Assembly (NCBI GenBank): GCA_016859345.1
Contig: CM029126.1
Coordinates: 5,961,027-6,025,026 of the forward strand
Origin: Istiophorus platypterus
Taxonomy: Eukaryota; Chordata; Actinopteri; Istiophoriformes; Istiophoridae
Length of the DNA: 64,000 bases
Direction: 5' to 3'
Shown here: in pieces, positions 10,936 through 22,225 of the stretch
How the letters are laid out: each line of letters begins with the position of its first letter
Numbering within the stretch: position 1 is the first letter of the stretch
The notes under the pieces: model-generated
The model's database searches: none
Seen by the model: only the letters and a program-made list of their open reading frames with translations
What the model was told of the DNA's origin: nothing
Position numbers and translations under genes: made by a program

Positions 10936-13900
10936 TCAGGAGGGTCTCTCCATCTCTGGCTGCTGATCTTCAACATCTCCGCCGACCTGCCGAGACAATA
11001 AAAATAAAAATAAATAAACTTTCAAATTGAAAAAACACATTCGTACGTACACACCAACTAAAACCATCACCTCCACTACAACTATCCATACTGCCATGTT
11101 CAGTACCCAGCCGTCCAACGGTTTTGTGTGGACTCTGAACCTGGTTGTGTTTTTTTTTTTTTTTTTTTGGTTCATACCTCCTCTTCCTCCTCTTCCTCCT
11201 CCTTCTTCTTCCTAACCAGAGCCTTGATGCCCAGAGCAACAAAGCTAACACAGACACACAGCTGGAGAACAGCCAGGACGAGTAACATGATCACTTGCAA
11301 AATCTGTTGGACAAGAAGTTAATCAATTCATTAGTCTTTAGTCTCCTTTACAAAAATACATGTAGTAGTCAGACCGAACACATAGCCCTTTGTTCCAGTT
11401 TCTCCAATTTCAACATAAATACTATATATATATATATATATATACGTATGTTTGTGTGGATACTGCGTATAACTATCACCTAAAGTTGGACAAATCAATA
11501 AACCAAGGAATATTTGATTTTGATTTGTCCTCTTCATTTATTGAATCTAATTTCAGGGGTCAGTGTTTTATTTTCACTTTTTCTTTCTTCTTTGGTGAGA
11601 TGCCTCCACAAGCCCATTTGTTCAATTACTTTTTAATCTTATCAGCCAATTACGTTTTGCATAAGTTAATGTATTATGTATTTTATTGTCCTGTTACTTG
11701 TGAAAATAAACACTGACAAAACTAACTACTTGATTCATTAGTTAAGACTAATTTTATTCAGGTTGATTAAAAAAATAAAATTCAAAATTTGTTTGTTTTA
11801 GAATGCATCAAATACAAATGATTTAATCAGTATGAACTGGGGTTTTTTGCTAAGACACTCTCAACCGCATGGAAATGCCAAAGTTAGTCTCAGATCAGAT
11901 TGGCAAGTATTATAAGGCATTAATGCTTTATACTGTACGATTGTGCAGTATATTTTTGGAAATATTCTTACCTCGTAATAGTACTTGCACGAGAGCCACA
12001 CCAAGCAGGTATAGGAATGAAGTTCTATGCTACACAGCACAGTGCTAATAATGGCAAAGAGTGTGCCAAGGATGCTCATGAACATAGTGAAGCCCAGCTG
12101 AAAGAGAAAATATCCCTCCGTTCAATAGCGATCAACAGTATTTCTTATGTCTCCTAAGACAAAGGAGACATTATTCTATTGTCAAAGCTGGGACGCAGTA
12201 TAGCAATTTACACATTTCCCTCAATTAATCAATGGGGTTTGGAGGACTTTACTTACCAGGCTTCTGGAAGGGAACTGTCTGGCCAAAATCGACATGACTC
12301 CTATTGTAATGTACTGTGGGGATCAGTAGACAGCTTATATCAATGAAAACCAGGCACAAAATTTTCTACCCCATTTTTTTTTTTTCAAAAATTTTACTTT
12401 ATTAACAAAGCAATGCAAACCCAGTCAGATTGCCATGGGTTAAAGGTGGGTGATCGTCCGATCCACTTCTATGTATTGCGATCTTTCCTCCCAATTTTAG
12501 TTATGTACTGTGGAGAAATATCCAGACTACAACCAGCCTACGGTCTCATCTATTTGCACCTTTTATTAATATTATAGACACTGTTTTTTAAATGATCATG
12601 TGCGTCAGTGTCCACGGCTTTGAACGGCACCGTCTCCATAGTTGGACAGAATGTGAACACCTCAGTCAGCTCTTTTCCATCGTTTGCCGCTTTTATCATA
12701 TTTCCTCAAGTGCGCTGATGTTTCGGTCAGTGGTAACTGTCTATGTTGAGATATGGATGAGTCCAGTTGTTACGACTGGCGGGAGACACTCTTTGCATGT
12801 TCCTTATTTTTCCCTTTTAAGGAGGCTGAACCGATTTCTCCTATTGCCTCCAGGAGTGCTGACAAAGTTCACGGAAGACTTTGCCTTGAGAAACATCTGA
12901 CCTTGCATAGCCGGGCTGCTGCCACACTGCGGCAGTTGCGCTCCTCATCCACTGTGCTGTTGGCTCATGTTGCATTGCTCTTCGAATATGTCACACATGA
13001 TAGAGACATATGCTATAATTTAGCCAATCAGCACAGCTTTCTAGTATTCATTCATAGCGTCAATCTGCGTTGTTAGGGCAAGTATGAGTGTAAATGTCGT
13101 AAATATTCATAAAATGCCATAATCTCTTTATTGAGCACACCTATCTAGAGCTAACTATATATTCATATAATGTATTATGTTAAAAGATTGTTGGCTTCGA
13201 TTTAAATTTATATAGTGTGCAGTGGTGCTGACTTGTATTGCATTCCACCAAATGTGTTTCCAATTTTTAGCCCCACACAGTGATGTAAATTGGGGTGAAA
13301 TATTCCTATTTTTCTCTGCTGGCTGTCTATTGACTGCTCCTGGCCACAAAATATGGCAGCTAGAGTCAGGGTAGCTGTTTCCCTCTGCTTCCAGTCTTCA
13401 TGCTAAGCTAAGCTAACTATATGCTGGCTGCAGCTTTTTATCCACCGTACATACTTAAACTAGATGTGGCACCAATCTTCTCATCTAAATCTCCACCAGA
13501 AAGCGAATAAGCCTGTCTCCCCAGAATACTGAGGTTTTCCCTTAAACCATTGATATAAATGTGTTGTCATGGTAACGTAACAAAGTAATGTTATTTTACC
13601 ACAGCACCCGGCCAACGACCGCCCAAATCAGCAATGTCCTCGGGATAAAAAAGCCGCGCTGTCCCGTTAGCGATGCTGAACAGGCTTCCCACAGTCTGAA
13701 TAGTCTGTGAAAGATTCAAAACTATTAAATGTCACTTTCTTACAATTAACATCTTAGAAACAGTGGAAGCCATATGCGAATTATGTTTTGGTTTATGCCG
13801 ATATGCGCACAGTATAAGCCCCTATTGACCTTCAATTTTGCGTTGTGTTGTTGTCTTTTTTTTTCTCACCCCGAGAACTGCCGAGATTTTGCACAGCGGT

Positions 13901-15236
13901 CGAGACAGGTTGTTACCGTCAGCGTTCACGACGACCATGGTCGGCCCCTTGTCTTTGGCGACAGTCACGGACACCCTTTGCGCTCTTGGCGGCACATCTA
14001 CCTGCAACTGAAAAGGAGAAAGGTTGCTGCAAATGTGTCACCTCTATCCCTCTAGCCACTCCCATGGTTTTGTGTTTAGCAAGGAGCTGGAGCCGGGAGG
14101 CAATTAGCATAGCTTAGCATAAAGACTGGAAATAGAGGGAAACAGCTAGCCCGGCTCCATCCACAGGGAATAGAATTTGGCTAACGACACATATAAAGCT
14201 GAAAGTTTAGCCTCTCACTTTTTCAACCAGTACTTCTTGGCGAAACGAGCCCGGCGCAGTAACTTCTTCAAGTCAAATTATACCAAACCTACGTGGAGAC
14301 CGATCCTACAACTCACATGCTCATGATCGTCTCTTGCTGCGTGTGTTATTGCTGCATTCACACAAAGTTGTCAGGCTGGGAGGGACAGGAAAACCTCCCG
14401 TTGGTCCGACCTTGGGGATAATCAAGCGCTATTCCAAGACCATCATCCCCACTACTAGCCCTGCAGTCACACCATTGTGATTGCCCAAATGAGCAGATAT
14501 TGCTGTGTTACATAGTTTCACTATCAAGTGAAAGCAGAGATTTTACAGGTCAAGTGGGAGTTATTTAGATGAAACTGCAGCCATTTTTCAAGTGGTCTGT
14601 TTACACTTCTGTAGTTTTTTTCCAAAAAATGTTAGATACTGCGACCGTCAGATAATTCTGGCTCAGAATTACAACCCCACCCACACGCACAAGAACATAC
14701 AAAAGGTTTAAAATAACTCCCAGCTCATTACTTAACACAGACATATCAATCATCTCAAATCACTCTCCGGAGAAAAGTATATTTGCTAAAAAAAAATAAA
14801 AACGAAATACATTTCTTTTACATATTACATCTGTAGCAACTCTATTAAAGCTGTGTCTGTGCCATGGGGCAGAAAAGTTATTGGTATTGCTTCTTTAAAA
14901 AGAAGAAAAAATGCCTACGGCTCATGATGATCAAATGTGGTAACAGAAGCCTCCACAGGCAGCTGCTAAACTAAAATGAATAAATTTTGGATGCTCAGAA
15001 AATCACAGCTACATTAACTAAACAGAAACCAGTAAGTAAGAGGAATTGCCTGGTCAGGAATAAATAAAGAAATGAATCAGCCATAAAAAAGGTCTGGTGG
15101 GAGGGGGATTCCCAGAAACGGGAAAGAACTGATTTCCTGTTTTCTCGCGTTGGCCTCTAATACAGCAGCCACCAATAAAAAAAGGGATGCATTAAATCTT
15201 TAACACAAAGTAAGGTGTTTAATGTCACTCAAAACA

Positions 15237-15293
<57 letters not shown>

Positions 15294-15466
15294 GCACGCA
15301 TACTCACAAGCTGAAAATATTAAAGGAAGTAAAACACAGTCATCATCCTTCACTTCAAAACATAAATTCTATTAAAAAGAATGTCTGTAATTTGCAGCTC
15401 AGCCACGTCTCCTCAGTAAGTTCACATTAGTCTGCATTTGTTTAGAAAACTCACCTGGCTCAGCAT
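10936..15466 (-). CDS. MS4A-like four-transmembrane protein A (about 204 aa, 7 coding exons)
   Basis: Minus-strand exons: 15455-15466 (MLSQ), 13870-14007 (or from 14001, a second acceptor 6 nt on), 13600-13704, 12257-12313, 11972-12097, 11178-11303, 10936-10986. All junctions are phase 0 with GT-AG borders. Four hydrophobic segments match the MS4A/CD20 (and related TMEM176) plan. TM1 follows a TIQTVGSLFS start, TM2 contains YITIGVMSIL, TM3 is FTMFMSILGTLFAIIS, and TM4 is LLVLAVLQLCVCVSFVALG. TM4 is followed by KKK and an eight-Glu run. Members are small membrane proteins proposed to modulate receptor signalling or calcium entry. The final exon (acidic, ending MERPS) has a good acceptor. If the last donor is not used, the protein instead stops one codon later, after Val. 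The first coding exon lies in a segment shared with gene B. Confidence 0.75.
11422..11444. repeat. (TA)n microsatellite
   Basis: About 11 TA units inside the intron between the TM3 and TM4 exons of MS4A-like gene A. Confidence 0.95.
13300..13560. repeat. Dispersed percomorph repeat copy (GCTAAGCTAA/GACTGGAAGC type)
   Basis: Read on the minus strand it contains TTAGCATGAAGACTGGAAGC and AGGGAAACAGCTAC; on the plus strand its end has AGAAAGCGAATAAGCCTGTC. I recall this text as a frequent fish interspersed repeat. An oppositely oriented copy lies at about 14.1 kb, with exon sequence of MS4A-like gene A between the two. Confidence 0.6.
14095..14215. repeat. Second copy of the same dispersed repeat, opposite orientation
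   Basis: It contains TTAGCATAAAGACTGGAAAT and GAGGGAAACAGCTAGCCCGG on the plus strand, matching the minus-strand reading of the copy at 13.3-13.56 kb. It lies in intron 1 of MS4A-like gene A. Confidence 0.6.
15236..15290. repeat. (CA)n microsatellite
   Basis: About 27 CA units followed by CGCGCACGC, at the left border of the segment shared with the upstream region of MS4A-like gene B. Confidence 0.95.
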
Positions 15467-15862
15467 CGTTGTTAAACACTCTCTAACCCAGAGATTCGCT
15501 ACTTCACACACTGTCCCCTCAAGTAGAAGGAAACACAGCCCCCCTGTGCCTTTCACTTCTCCAAAATAAAAGCCTCGTCACCAGACAACCAATGTAGCTG
15601 CAGCTCTGCGGTTGTAAAACAAACTTCTGTCTCTAAATTTCCTCTTTTGTGTTTCATTAAGTGACCAGTAACCCATCATTGTATGGGGGGGGGGGGGGGG
15701 GGCTTACAATGAAGTGTCTTTGAACCAGTATTTTTCACTTGAAGAATTAGTTCAACATTTTCAAAGGCGAATGCTGACACCTCACATCTAAGAGAGGAAA
15801 TGAGCAACAAAAACTCAATAACTCTTTACAATGTCATCATTTTTTAATCTTTCTTTATTGAG
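15299..15862 (-). repeat. Upstream/first-exon segment of MS4A gene A, near-identical to 18374-18929
   Basis: From CATACTCACAAGCTG to TTTATTGAG this ~560-bp block matches 18374-18929 with about nine base differences plus a G-run length change (18 G here, 10 there). It carries the 12-nt MLSQ exon with its GTGAGT donor and about 390 bp upstream, so it should include the minus-strand promoter of gene A. I did not find a convincing TATA box. Confidence 0.9.
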
Positions 15863-16240
15863 CATGTTTACTTTGAAAAATCATTCACAAGCTTACAAAA
15901 ATGATTTCTGGATGCATTGGTAATATCACTGTGTAGAAGCTTTGATCTATTTCAGCTGTTACGAGTATTACAAAGAAATGTCGCATGTTCATATTCAAAA
16001 ATCTGTATGTTTGGATGAGTTGACTCTAAGCACCAGGACTGGTCATGAGAACTTCCTTCAACGCTGGCTGATAAATGTCAACATCTCTGCTGCCCTGCTG
16101 ACACAGAACAAAGCCAACTTTAGTAAAGTAAAACCACAGCAAAGTTGGGATTTTTTTTTTTAACTTTTCCCTGAAAATTTTTTTTGTTCACTTAGCTTCA
16201 CATTTTTTTGAAGTTTAGCCCTTAAGATTTCTCATGTTGT
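15863..16240. other. Intergenic sequence between the two MS4A-like genes
   Basis: About 380 bases with no supported gene. It includes the presumed 3' flank of gene B and T-rich runs near 16150-16190. Confidence 0.6.
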
Positions 16241-16372
16241 ACTAACACTGCAAATAGTAATCCAGCTGTTCCTTAAACTGAACACCCACGACCATCTCCA
16301 ACATCTGTGCTGTTGGTGGTGCGGCTACTAGAAATACTTCTGTAACTACTATTAATCTCTGTTTTACTTGGA

Positions 16373-18062
16373 CTATGAAGACGTGTGTTTCTCGGTTGGT
16401 ACCTTTTCCTTCCTACTGATCAGAGCCTTTATGGCCAGGACAGCAAAGCTAATGCAGACACACAGCTGGAGAACAGCCAGGGCGATCAGAGTGACGTCCA
16501 TTCCTTTCAACAAATTCTAAGGGATGAGAAACAGAAAGTGAAACAAAGAGTTCAATTTGACTCAGAGAGTATTTAAAGTATAACCCATATTTAAAGTGTA
16601 AGTATTAACAACTTATTTAGTACAAACAAATAGTGAAAGGTAGATATTCTCCCACTGTCATATTCAAATTACATTAAAGATGCACTGAATGCTATATAGG
16701 GTATGATATTGTTTTCAAGTATCATATGTGTATCTCTCTCTCCCTTTTTCTCTCTTTCTCTCTGTCCCTCTCTCTATATATATGTATGTATATATAGATA
16801 GATAGATAGATGGATAGATAGATACTTACCTGGGCATAATCCGCCACATTTCTGCAGTTGTCACCGTTATCGTCAGCATTCTGCCTATTCCCCTCACACA
16901 TCCAGGTGACAGAGGCATTGCTCAGGTCTATGGCGTACAGCACAATGCCGACAACGGCAAAGATGGATCCGACTATGTGTGCAAACACAGCGTAGCCATA
17001 CTGAGAGGAGAGATTCGCTCAATTAAAACTTTGGTTTAAACACCATTTCATAGTGTTTTCATAGTGTCAAATGAGACAGAAAACACTTTATCCTTCTGAT
17101 CGCTCCCCACCACAGTCTAGGTTTTCACACATTTCCTTCAGCTTTGGCCTTAGGCTTTACTTACCAGGCCTTGAGAGGGGCGCTGGCTGGCGATAACTGT
17201 AATGAGTCCCAATGCAATGTACTGAGGAGAGGACAGCAGACAGCTCAGAGAAATTACAGGAAGAAAAATATTCTATTTCACAACTTCTTTTATTATATGT
17301 AAAAGAAAAAAATCTTTGTAAAACAATATCATGTTGCTGAGAGTTATTTGTCATAAAGCAATTATACGTTCTAGTGTCACTGGATGTTGTTACCCTTTGA
17401 GGAAATCCTCCTACTGCCACAGCCTTTGTGCATTTGTAGGGTTTTTGTTAAATCTGTCTGGTAATATTAACACAGCAGTATTATTTTACCACAGCGCCCA
17501 GCCAGTAAGCGGCTCCCAAGCTGGTCAAATCCCTGGGTTCTGTGCTCATTCGTCCTGGCCCGAGTCCGATGTTGAACAGGCCGACCATGATCTGTATAGT
17601 CTGTTAGAGATTCACCACAGTTAAATCTCTTGGACCCATACTTGAACAGTCTGAAATCATCCTTCCACCACTTTATACTCTTTATGAATAGATAAAACTC
17701 CGGTTGTCTCACCCCGAAGGCTGTGGTCATGCTGGTCGGCATCAGTCCTTTGTCCCCTGAGCAGCACATTTGACTGTAGCAAAGACGCTTGAGGATCTGG
17801 CACAGAGGTAGAAACATGCTCCCACTTTTAAAGCCAAACATGCAGACGTGCAATCCTATAAATGTATTTTGGGGCAGAAAATTCAAAACTAAATTGATAA
17901 CCAATTAATCACTTCGATTTTACCCGAAATTTTAAAGCCGCTGTTTACCGAAGGACCGATAGATGGCAGCAGCAAGTCGACGCCGCGTCAACTCTGCCCG
18001 GAGTAACAGAGAAAAAGAGGGAGTCGTAAAGATGGCGGAGAAGAGCGACACATACACACACA

Positions 18063-18096
<34 letters not shown>

Positions 18097-18339
18097 TATT
18101 CAGTTCAAAAAAGGCTTTAGAAAAACCGATAAAAAAATAAAAACGTTATTACATGAGTACTCAGTAGTTATTACTACATTATTACATGAGTACACGCCTC
18201 ATGGGTCAGATCACATCCATCTTGGAACCCTGACTTTATCTTGATCTCAACTACAAAACTTTAAAGCTTCGTGACTTTATCTTGCACAGTTGTAGAGCTA
18301 TGGCAGCAAGAAATGAGTTCCCTAGAAGTTCACGATGGT

Positions 18340-18378
<39 letters not shown>

Positions 18379-18541
18379 TCACAAGCTGAAAACAATAAAG
18401 GAAGTAAAACACAGTCATCATCCTTCACTTCAAAACATAAATTCTATTAAAAAGAATGTCTGTAATTTGCAGCTCAGCCACGTCTCCTCAGTAAGTTCAC
18501 ATTAGTCTGCATTTGTTTAGAAAACTCACCTGGCTCAGCAT
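16373..18541 (-). CDS. MS4A-like four-transmembrane protein B (about 192 aa as drawn)
   Basis: Minus-strand exons: 18530-18541 (MLSQ), 17713-17796, 17490-17600, 17165-17221, 16830-17000, then 16403-16516 read on without splicing to TAG at 16373. Junctions are phase 0 with GT-AG borders. It is a tandem paralogue of gene A. Both share the MLSQ start, a TIQ-containing TM1, a GAV exon end, a 57-nt TM2 exon and the TM4 core AVLQLCVC. The TM3 exon is longer (57 codons) and its extracellular loop carries WMCEGNRQNADDNGDNC, with two cysteines likely to pair. If the GT at 16402 is a real donor, a final exon at 16242-16304 would replace the last nine residues and give about 203 residues. Intron 1 holds a 134-bp copy of the ubiquilin 5' exon in the opposite orientation. 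Confidence 0.7.
16777..16824. repeat. Mixed (TA)n/(GATA)n microsatellite next to a splice donor
   Basis: TATATATGTATGTATATA runs into GATA units with one GGATA variant. On the minus strand it begins within about six bases of the donor of the TM3 exon of MS4A-like gene B. Confidence 0.9.
17916..18049 (+). pseudogene. 134-bp perfect copy of the ubiquilin 5' exon fragment
   Basis: Every base from GATTTTACCCGAAATT to GAAGAGCGAC equals 22508-22641. That covers ubiquilin 5' sequence, the upstream in-frame ATG, the MAEKSD start and the first six codons. The copy is in direct orientation about 4.6 kb upstream of the source and ends abruptly at a (CA)n tract. It cannot encode ubiquilin: the frame runs into the microsatellite. 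It sits in intron 1 of MS4A-like gene B, antisense to it. It retains a 5' end rather than a 3' end with poly(A), so ordinary retroposition is a poor explanation; a local duplication or an assembly error fits better. Confidence 0.9.
18050..18092. repeat. (CA)n microsatellite
   Basis: CA-rich run directly abutting the truncated end of the ubiquilin-exon copy. Confidence 0.95.
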
Positions 18542-18929
18542 CGTTGTTAAACACTCTCTAACCCAGAGATTCGCTACTTCACACACTGTCCCCTCAAGTA
18601 GAAGGAAACACAGCCCCCCTGTGCCTTTCACTTCTCCAAAATAAAAGCCTCGTCACCAGACAACCAATGTAGCTGCAGCTCTGTGGTTGTAAAATAATCT
18701 TCTGTCTCTGAATTTCCTCTTTTGTGTTTCATTAAGTGACCAGTAACTCATCATTGTATGGGGGGGGGGCTTACAATGAAGTGTCTTTGAATCAGTATTT
18801 TTCACTTGAAGAATTAGTTCAACATTTTCAAAGGCGAATGCTGACACCTCACATCTAAGAGAGGAAATGAGCAACAAAAACTCAATAACTCTTTACAATG
18901 TCAACATTTTTTAATCTTTCTTTATTGAG
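18374..18929 (-). repeat. Upstream/first-exon segment of MS4A gene B, near-identical to 15299-15862
   Basis: Partner of the block described at 15.3 kb, about 98% identical by eye. It is preceded by its own (CA)n run at about 18340-18374. It carries the MLSQ exon and upstream sequence of gene B. Homology stops at TTTATTGAG in both copies. Confidence 0.9.
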
Positions 18930-19815
18930 ATTTTTTAGGGGAAAGATGTCTCGATATATGGATAGAAAGTGCACTGATTCGCCTCTGGGTGATGAATATC
19001 AGTCAGCTGAAGCCACCTTCTCTCATGGTTACGCACTGTGACCCAAACTGCAGCGTTTCCTGGTAGATTTTTGTTGTTGTTGTTTTATCTAATAAGCTTT
19101 TCTCCTCAAATCTTTATAATGCTAGTTGTATCTGAGAATGACACATTTTTAAATCGGTCTCAACAGAAGTTAAAAAAATAAAAAATAAAACAAGAGGCAA
19201 TTGTTGGAGCTTGCTGACCCTTCCTAACTTATTTGAAAGATGATCATATGTAATACTAGTATGTTCACGAAGTGTGTTTTTCTTTTCTTTTGCTGTTTAT
19301 TAGAATACGTTTTCTTCCCCATATTTGTTCAATTGTGTCTGTAAAACATTTGCTGTGATGCTAACGCTGATGCCAATGCCTGTGCAAACTAATTGTTCTA
19401 TATGAGCTGCCTCTGACTGTAATACTAATAAAACATACTGAAACAGAAATTAAAAAAGTTAAGCATAATGTCCGGTCTAACTGAAACTAGAGCCCAAATA
19501 TTATTGTATTTTTGAGGCCGATACTAATGTTGATATTTGAGAAACTTAAAAATCCAACAAAGATATCTCAAATTTGATTTTTCTATAACTTCTTTTTAAA
19601 CAACTGTGACCATGATATGTACAGAGTTTAACTTTTTTTCTGCTTTTTGCTCAGTTTTACTTTTACTTATAATGGAGGATATTTACATTGTTTTTATTGC
19701 AACTTCTACTTACTCACCAAGACTTACTCCAGCATTATGTTCACATGGATTACAACTAGGCAGCATTAAGTCACATGTTGAAAGACCACTAGGCAAGAAA
19801 AGCTTCACATCAGTG
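18930..19815. other. Intergenic sequence
   Basis: AT-rich, with no supported gene. The plus-strand frame of 125 codons at 19606-19983 overlaps the 3' UTR of the PI-PLC-like gene and shows no recognisable domain. Confidence 0.6.
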
Positions 19816-19835
19816 AGAAGGAAACAAAATAGAAA

Positions 19836-19841
19836 TTTATT
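19836..19841 (-). terminator. Polyadenylation signal of the PI-PLC-like gene
   Basis: AATAAA on the minus strand about 260 bases beyond the stop codon of the PI-PLC X-domain gene. Confidence 0.5.
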
Positions 19842-20098
19842 TTTGTCACAATTATGGTCAGAAAATGTTAGTGGCATATTTATTCCAGAATTACACAGGA
19901 TTTATGATTCAACCGGCAGTGATGAGAGAAGGATCTTGTTTGGATTACGAGACATTTCTGCTTTACCCAAGCATGTAGAATGAAAAGTGATTGGAAAGAC
20001 ACAGGGAGGATTTCATAGTGAGGCGTCCACCGGGTTTAAGCTGAGCTCTGAACCTCTCAGACAGGTGGGACGCACCGCGTGCAGCTGCCGGACATCTA

Positions 20099-21090
20099 CT
20101 ACTGGTTCAGGTTGATAACAGTCTGAATGAGGTCAACGCCAGGGAAGTCCATGGCGATGATGCCAAAGCCCGGCCTGGGCTGATTGGGGTAAAACTGTCT
20201 CAGGTACTGATTGAGCCATGGGTTTACCTGCTCAGCCACTCTCTCTGGAGTAAGAAACATCCCCAGGAGGGTGCCGAAGCCGGTGCCACTGGTGTAGGTC
20301 AAAACAGCATTATCGCCTCCGAATAATTCATTGGCCTGGCTAAGCTGTTTGATTATTCTCTTTTCTTTATCTTCAATGTTTTCAACCTTGCCGTTCCCGT
20401 TTGTCTCTATGAGAGGGACTCCTAGTGTGAAGGTGCTCCTCTGTATGAAGACAATTTTCCCCCTGATCTGACCCATTGTTGGCATCCCAGAGCTCACCCA
20501 GACCTGATTGTCATTGCTAATCGCACTCTGCACCATACGATTGACCTCGTCCTTCTGAAAGGACATGGGTTTCAGCCTAATGAGCATGGCCTCTGTCCTA
20601 AACTCTGAAAGGAAGGCTTTGACTGTGTCTAGGACCTCCTTGAAAGTGCTACGCTCGTACATCACCGAGTTCATAATGTAGAGTTTGTCGAAGAGCGCGA
20701 ACACTTTGAGATCCAGGAAACGAATGCCTGCCCTCAGCTGATCCTTCAGGGACAGGGCCTGGCATTTGGCCTCTGGGCCCCCGTAGCGGGCCATGCTGTC
20801 ATGGGTACCAGGGATGGTGAAGAGAGATAGGTCACGGAAATCCTCAATGCCTGCCATCCATGGAATATTGAAAGACTCCGGGAGCGTGAGGGATCCTTTG
20901 TCATTGAAGAAAAGGTCTTTGCCATGGCACAAAAATCTAATAATTGAGAAGAAGATTTTTGGATGGTAAGATAACTCCAAAGTTTAAATACAATCTATTT
21001 TTGGATTTTACTTACAAAATATTCATATTATACTTACAGGACAGACAGTAAAGCATGAGTGAAAAGCAGACGCTTGTGACCAGCCTCCAT
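20099..21090 (-). CDS. Secreted PI-PLC X-domain protein, probably catalytically impaired (296 aa, 2 exons)
   Basis: Exon 1 is 21038-21090, 53 nt from ATG to the GTAAGTA donor. Exon 2 is 20099-20936, after acceptor ATTATTAG. Joining them gives an in-frame signal peptide (MEAGHKRLLFTHALLSVLFL, residues 1-20) followed by a bacterial-type phosphatidylinositol phospholipase C X domain. GTHDSMA at 61-67 carries the general-base His63 and Asp64. DFPG near the end (Asp281) fits the conserved C-terminal Asp. Two positions catalytic in Bacillus PI-PLC differ: the Arg of the D-x-R motif is Lys95 (LDLKV), and the second His of the HG motif is Asn107 (YIMNS). Such enzymes cleave PI into diacylglycerol and inositol phosphate; here activity may be lost. 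The open frame runs upstream of exon 2 without an ATG, which supports the spliced start. Single-domain, with no Y, C2 or EF-hand domain. Confidence 0.82.
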
Positions 21091-21166
21091 TCTTGCAGAA
21101 ATATGAGCAATCTAGCAAAGGATGTGTGAAAGCAAAATTATGCATTTATCACCTCAAACTTGCTAA

Positions 21167-21180
21167 TTTTATATATAAAA
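21167..21180 (-). promoter_or_regulatory. Candidate TATA box of the PI-PLC-like gene
   Basis: TTTTATATATAAAA lies about 80 bases upstream of the ATG on the minus strand. That would leave a 5' UTR of roughly 50 bases if transcription starts ~30 bases downstream. Confidence 0.5.
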
Positions 21181-21639
21181 GACAGCCATGGATAAATTAT
21201 CAATTAAGTGCCCAAGTTAAGCATACACTTGGATGGTTTTTATTCACAGCGTCAACTAACAATTTTAAAAATGAAGCAATATCCTACTGTACCTGAGAAC
21301 CAGGAGGATTTCACAGCAAACTGCTGCAGGGTTCAGAATGTGGCGATCACAGCAGAAAATCCAACCCTTTTATATTGCTTGGTTATCTGATAAATTGAGG
21401 GTTTGGACCACAATAATCAGCTGCAAGAATCACATTGGTTGTTCTTAGTACAGATTGTGCAGACTGTACAAAGAACAACCACAATGTTTGAGAAGGTTGG
21501 TGCCCGTAATGGAAAAATAGAGTCAGATTAGATTTGATTTCTAACCAGAAAGATATGCATTTTTCTGCACCAAAAAAAAAAAAGAAAGAAAATTCCATGA
21601 GAGCAAAAGGAAAAAAAGGAGTGTTGGAAAGTAATAAGT

Positions 21640-22064
21640 ACATTTATACAGTAGTACATATATACTTTTACTTTGATTGACTACTTGGGGCCAATATGAT
21701 TTACTTTTTACTCCACTACATTAATTTGATAACTAGTCACTTTGTAGATTCTGATTAATAATACAAAATCCAATCAATAAATAAATAAAAGATAAATAAA
21801 TAAATAAATAAAAAGGTATTAGTATAGGTTAAGATACCCGGTGGCAGCCCCTACGTCACTAGCTCAGCCAGTAAAATCATGCTTTCACACTAATGTATTC
21901 TTTAATTGTAAACCAATAATACACTGTAATATATTTTATCCTGAAATAGGCCTTTCTGCATAATGAGTACTTAAACCAGAGAAGCTAGGGTATTTCTATG
22001 CTATGGTATTGCTATTTTAACTTGACCAACAGATCTGAGTAAGTCTTCCACCACTGCCTCTGTG
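21640..22064 (-). repeat. Dispersed teleost repeat, minus orientation
   Basis: The right end (GATCTGAGTAAGTCTTCCACCACTG) is the reverse complement of the common fish repeat start CAGTGGTGGAAGAAGTATTC, and the interior has TTTTTACTCCACTACATTAA. Family name not assigned. Another, partial copy in plus orientation starts at 22226. Confidence 0.6.
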
Positions 22065-22225
22065 TAGCATGTGCAGTATCATGTACCTAGAGGGAATGTT
22101 TAGTGGAAATGAATGTTTTAAAATATATCATAAGAAATATCTCAGGAGGAAATCATAGCAATTCAGTTACAAAATTCAAAATCATGGCTAATAAATTACA
22201 AGGATAATATAAAGTATGTGTATGG

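Noticed and set aside
17963..18244. 93-codon plus-strand frame starting like ubiquilin
   Set aside because: Its first 29 codons are the copied ubiquilin leader; the rest is microsatellite translation.
19606..19983. 125-codon plus-strand frame
   Set aside because: Antisense to the 3' UTR of the PI-PLC-like gene, with no family resemblance.
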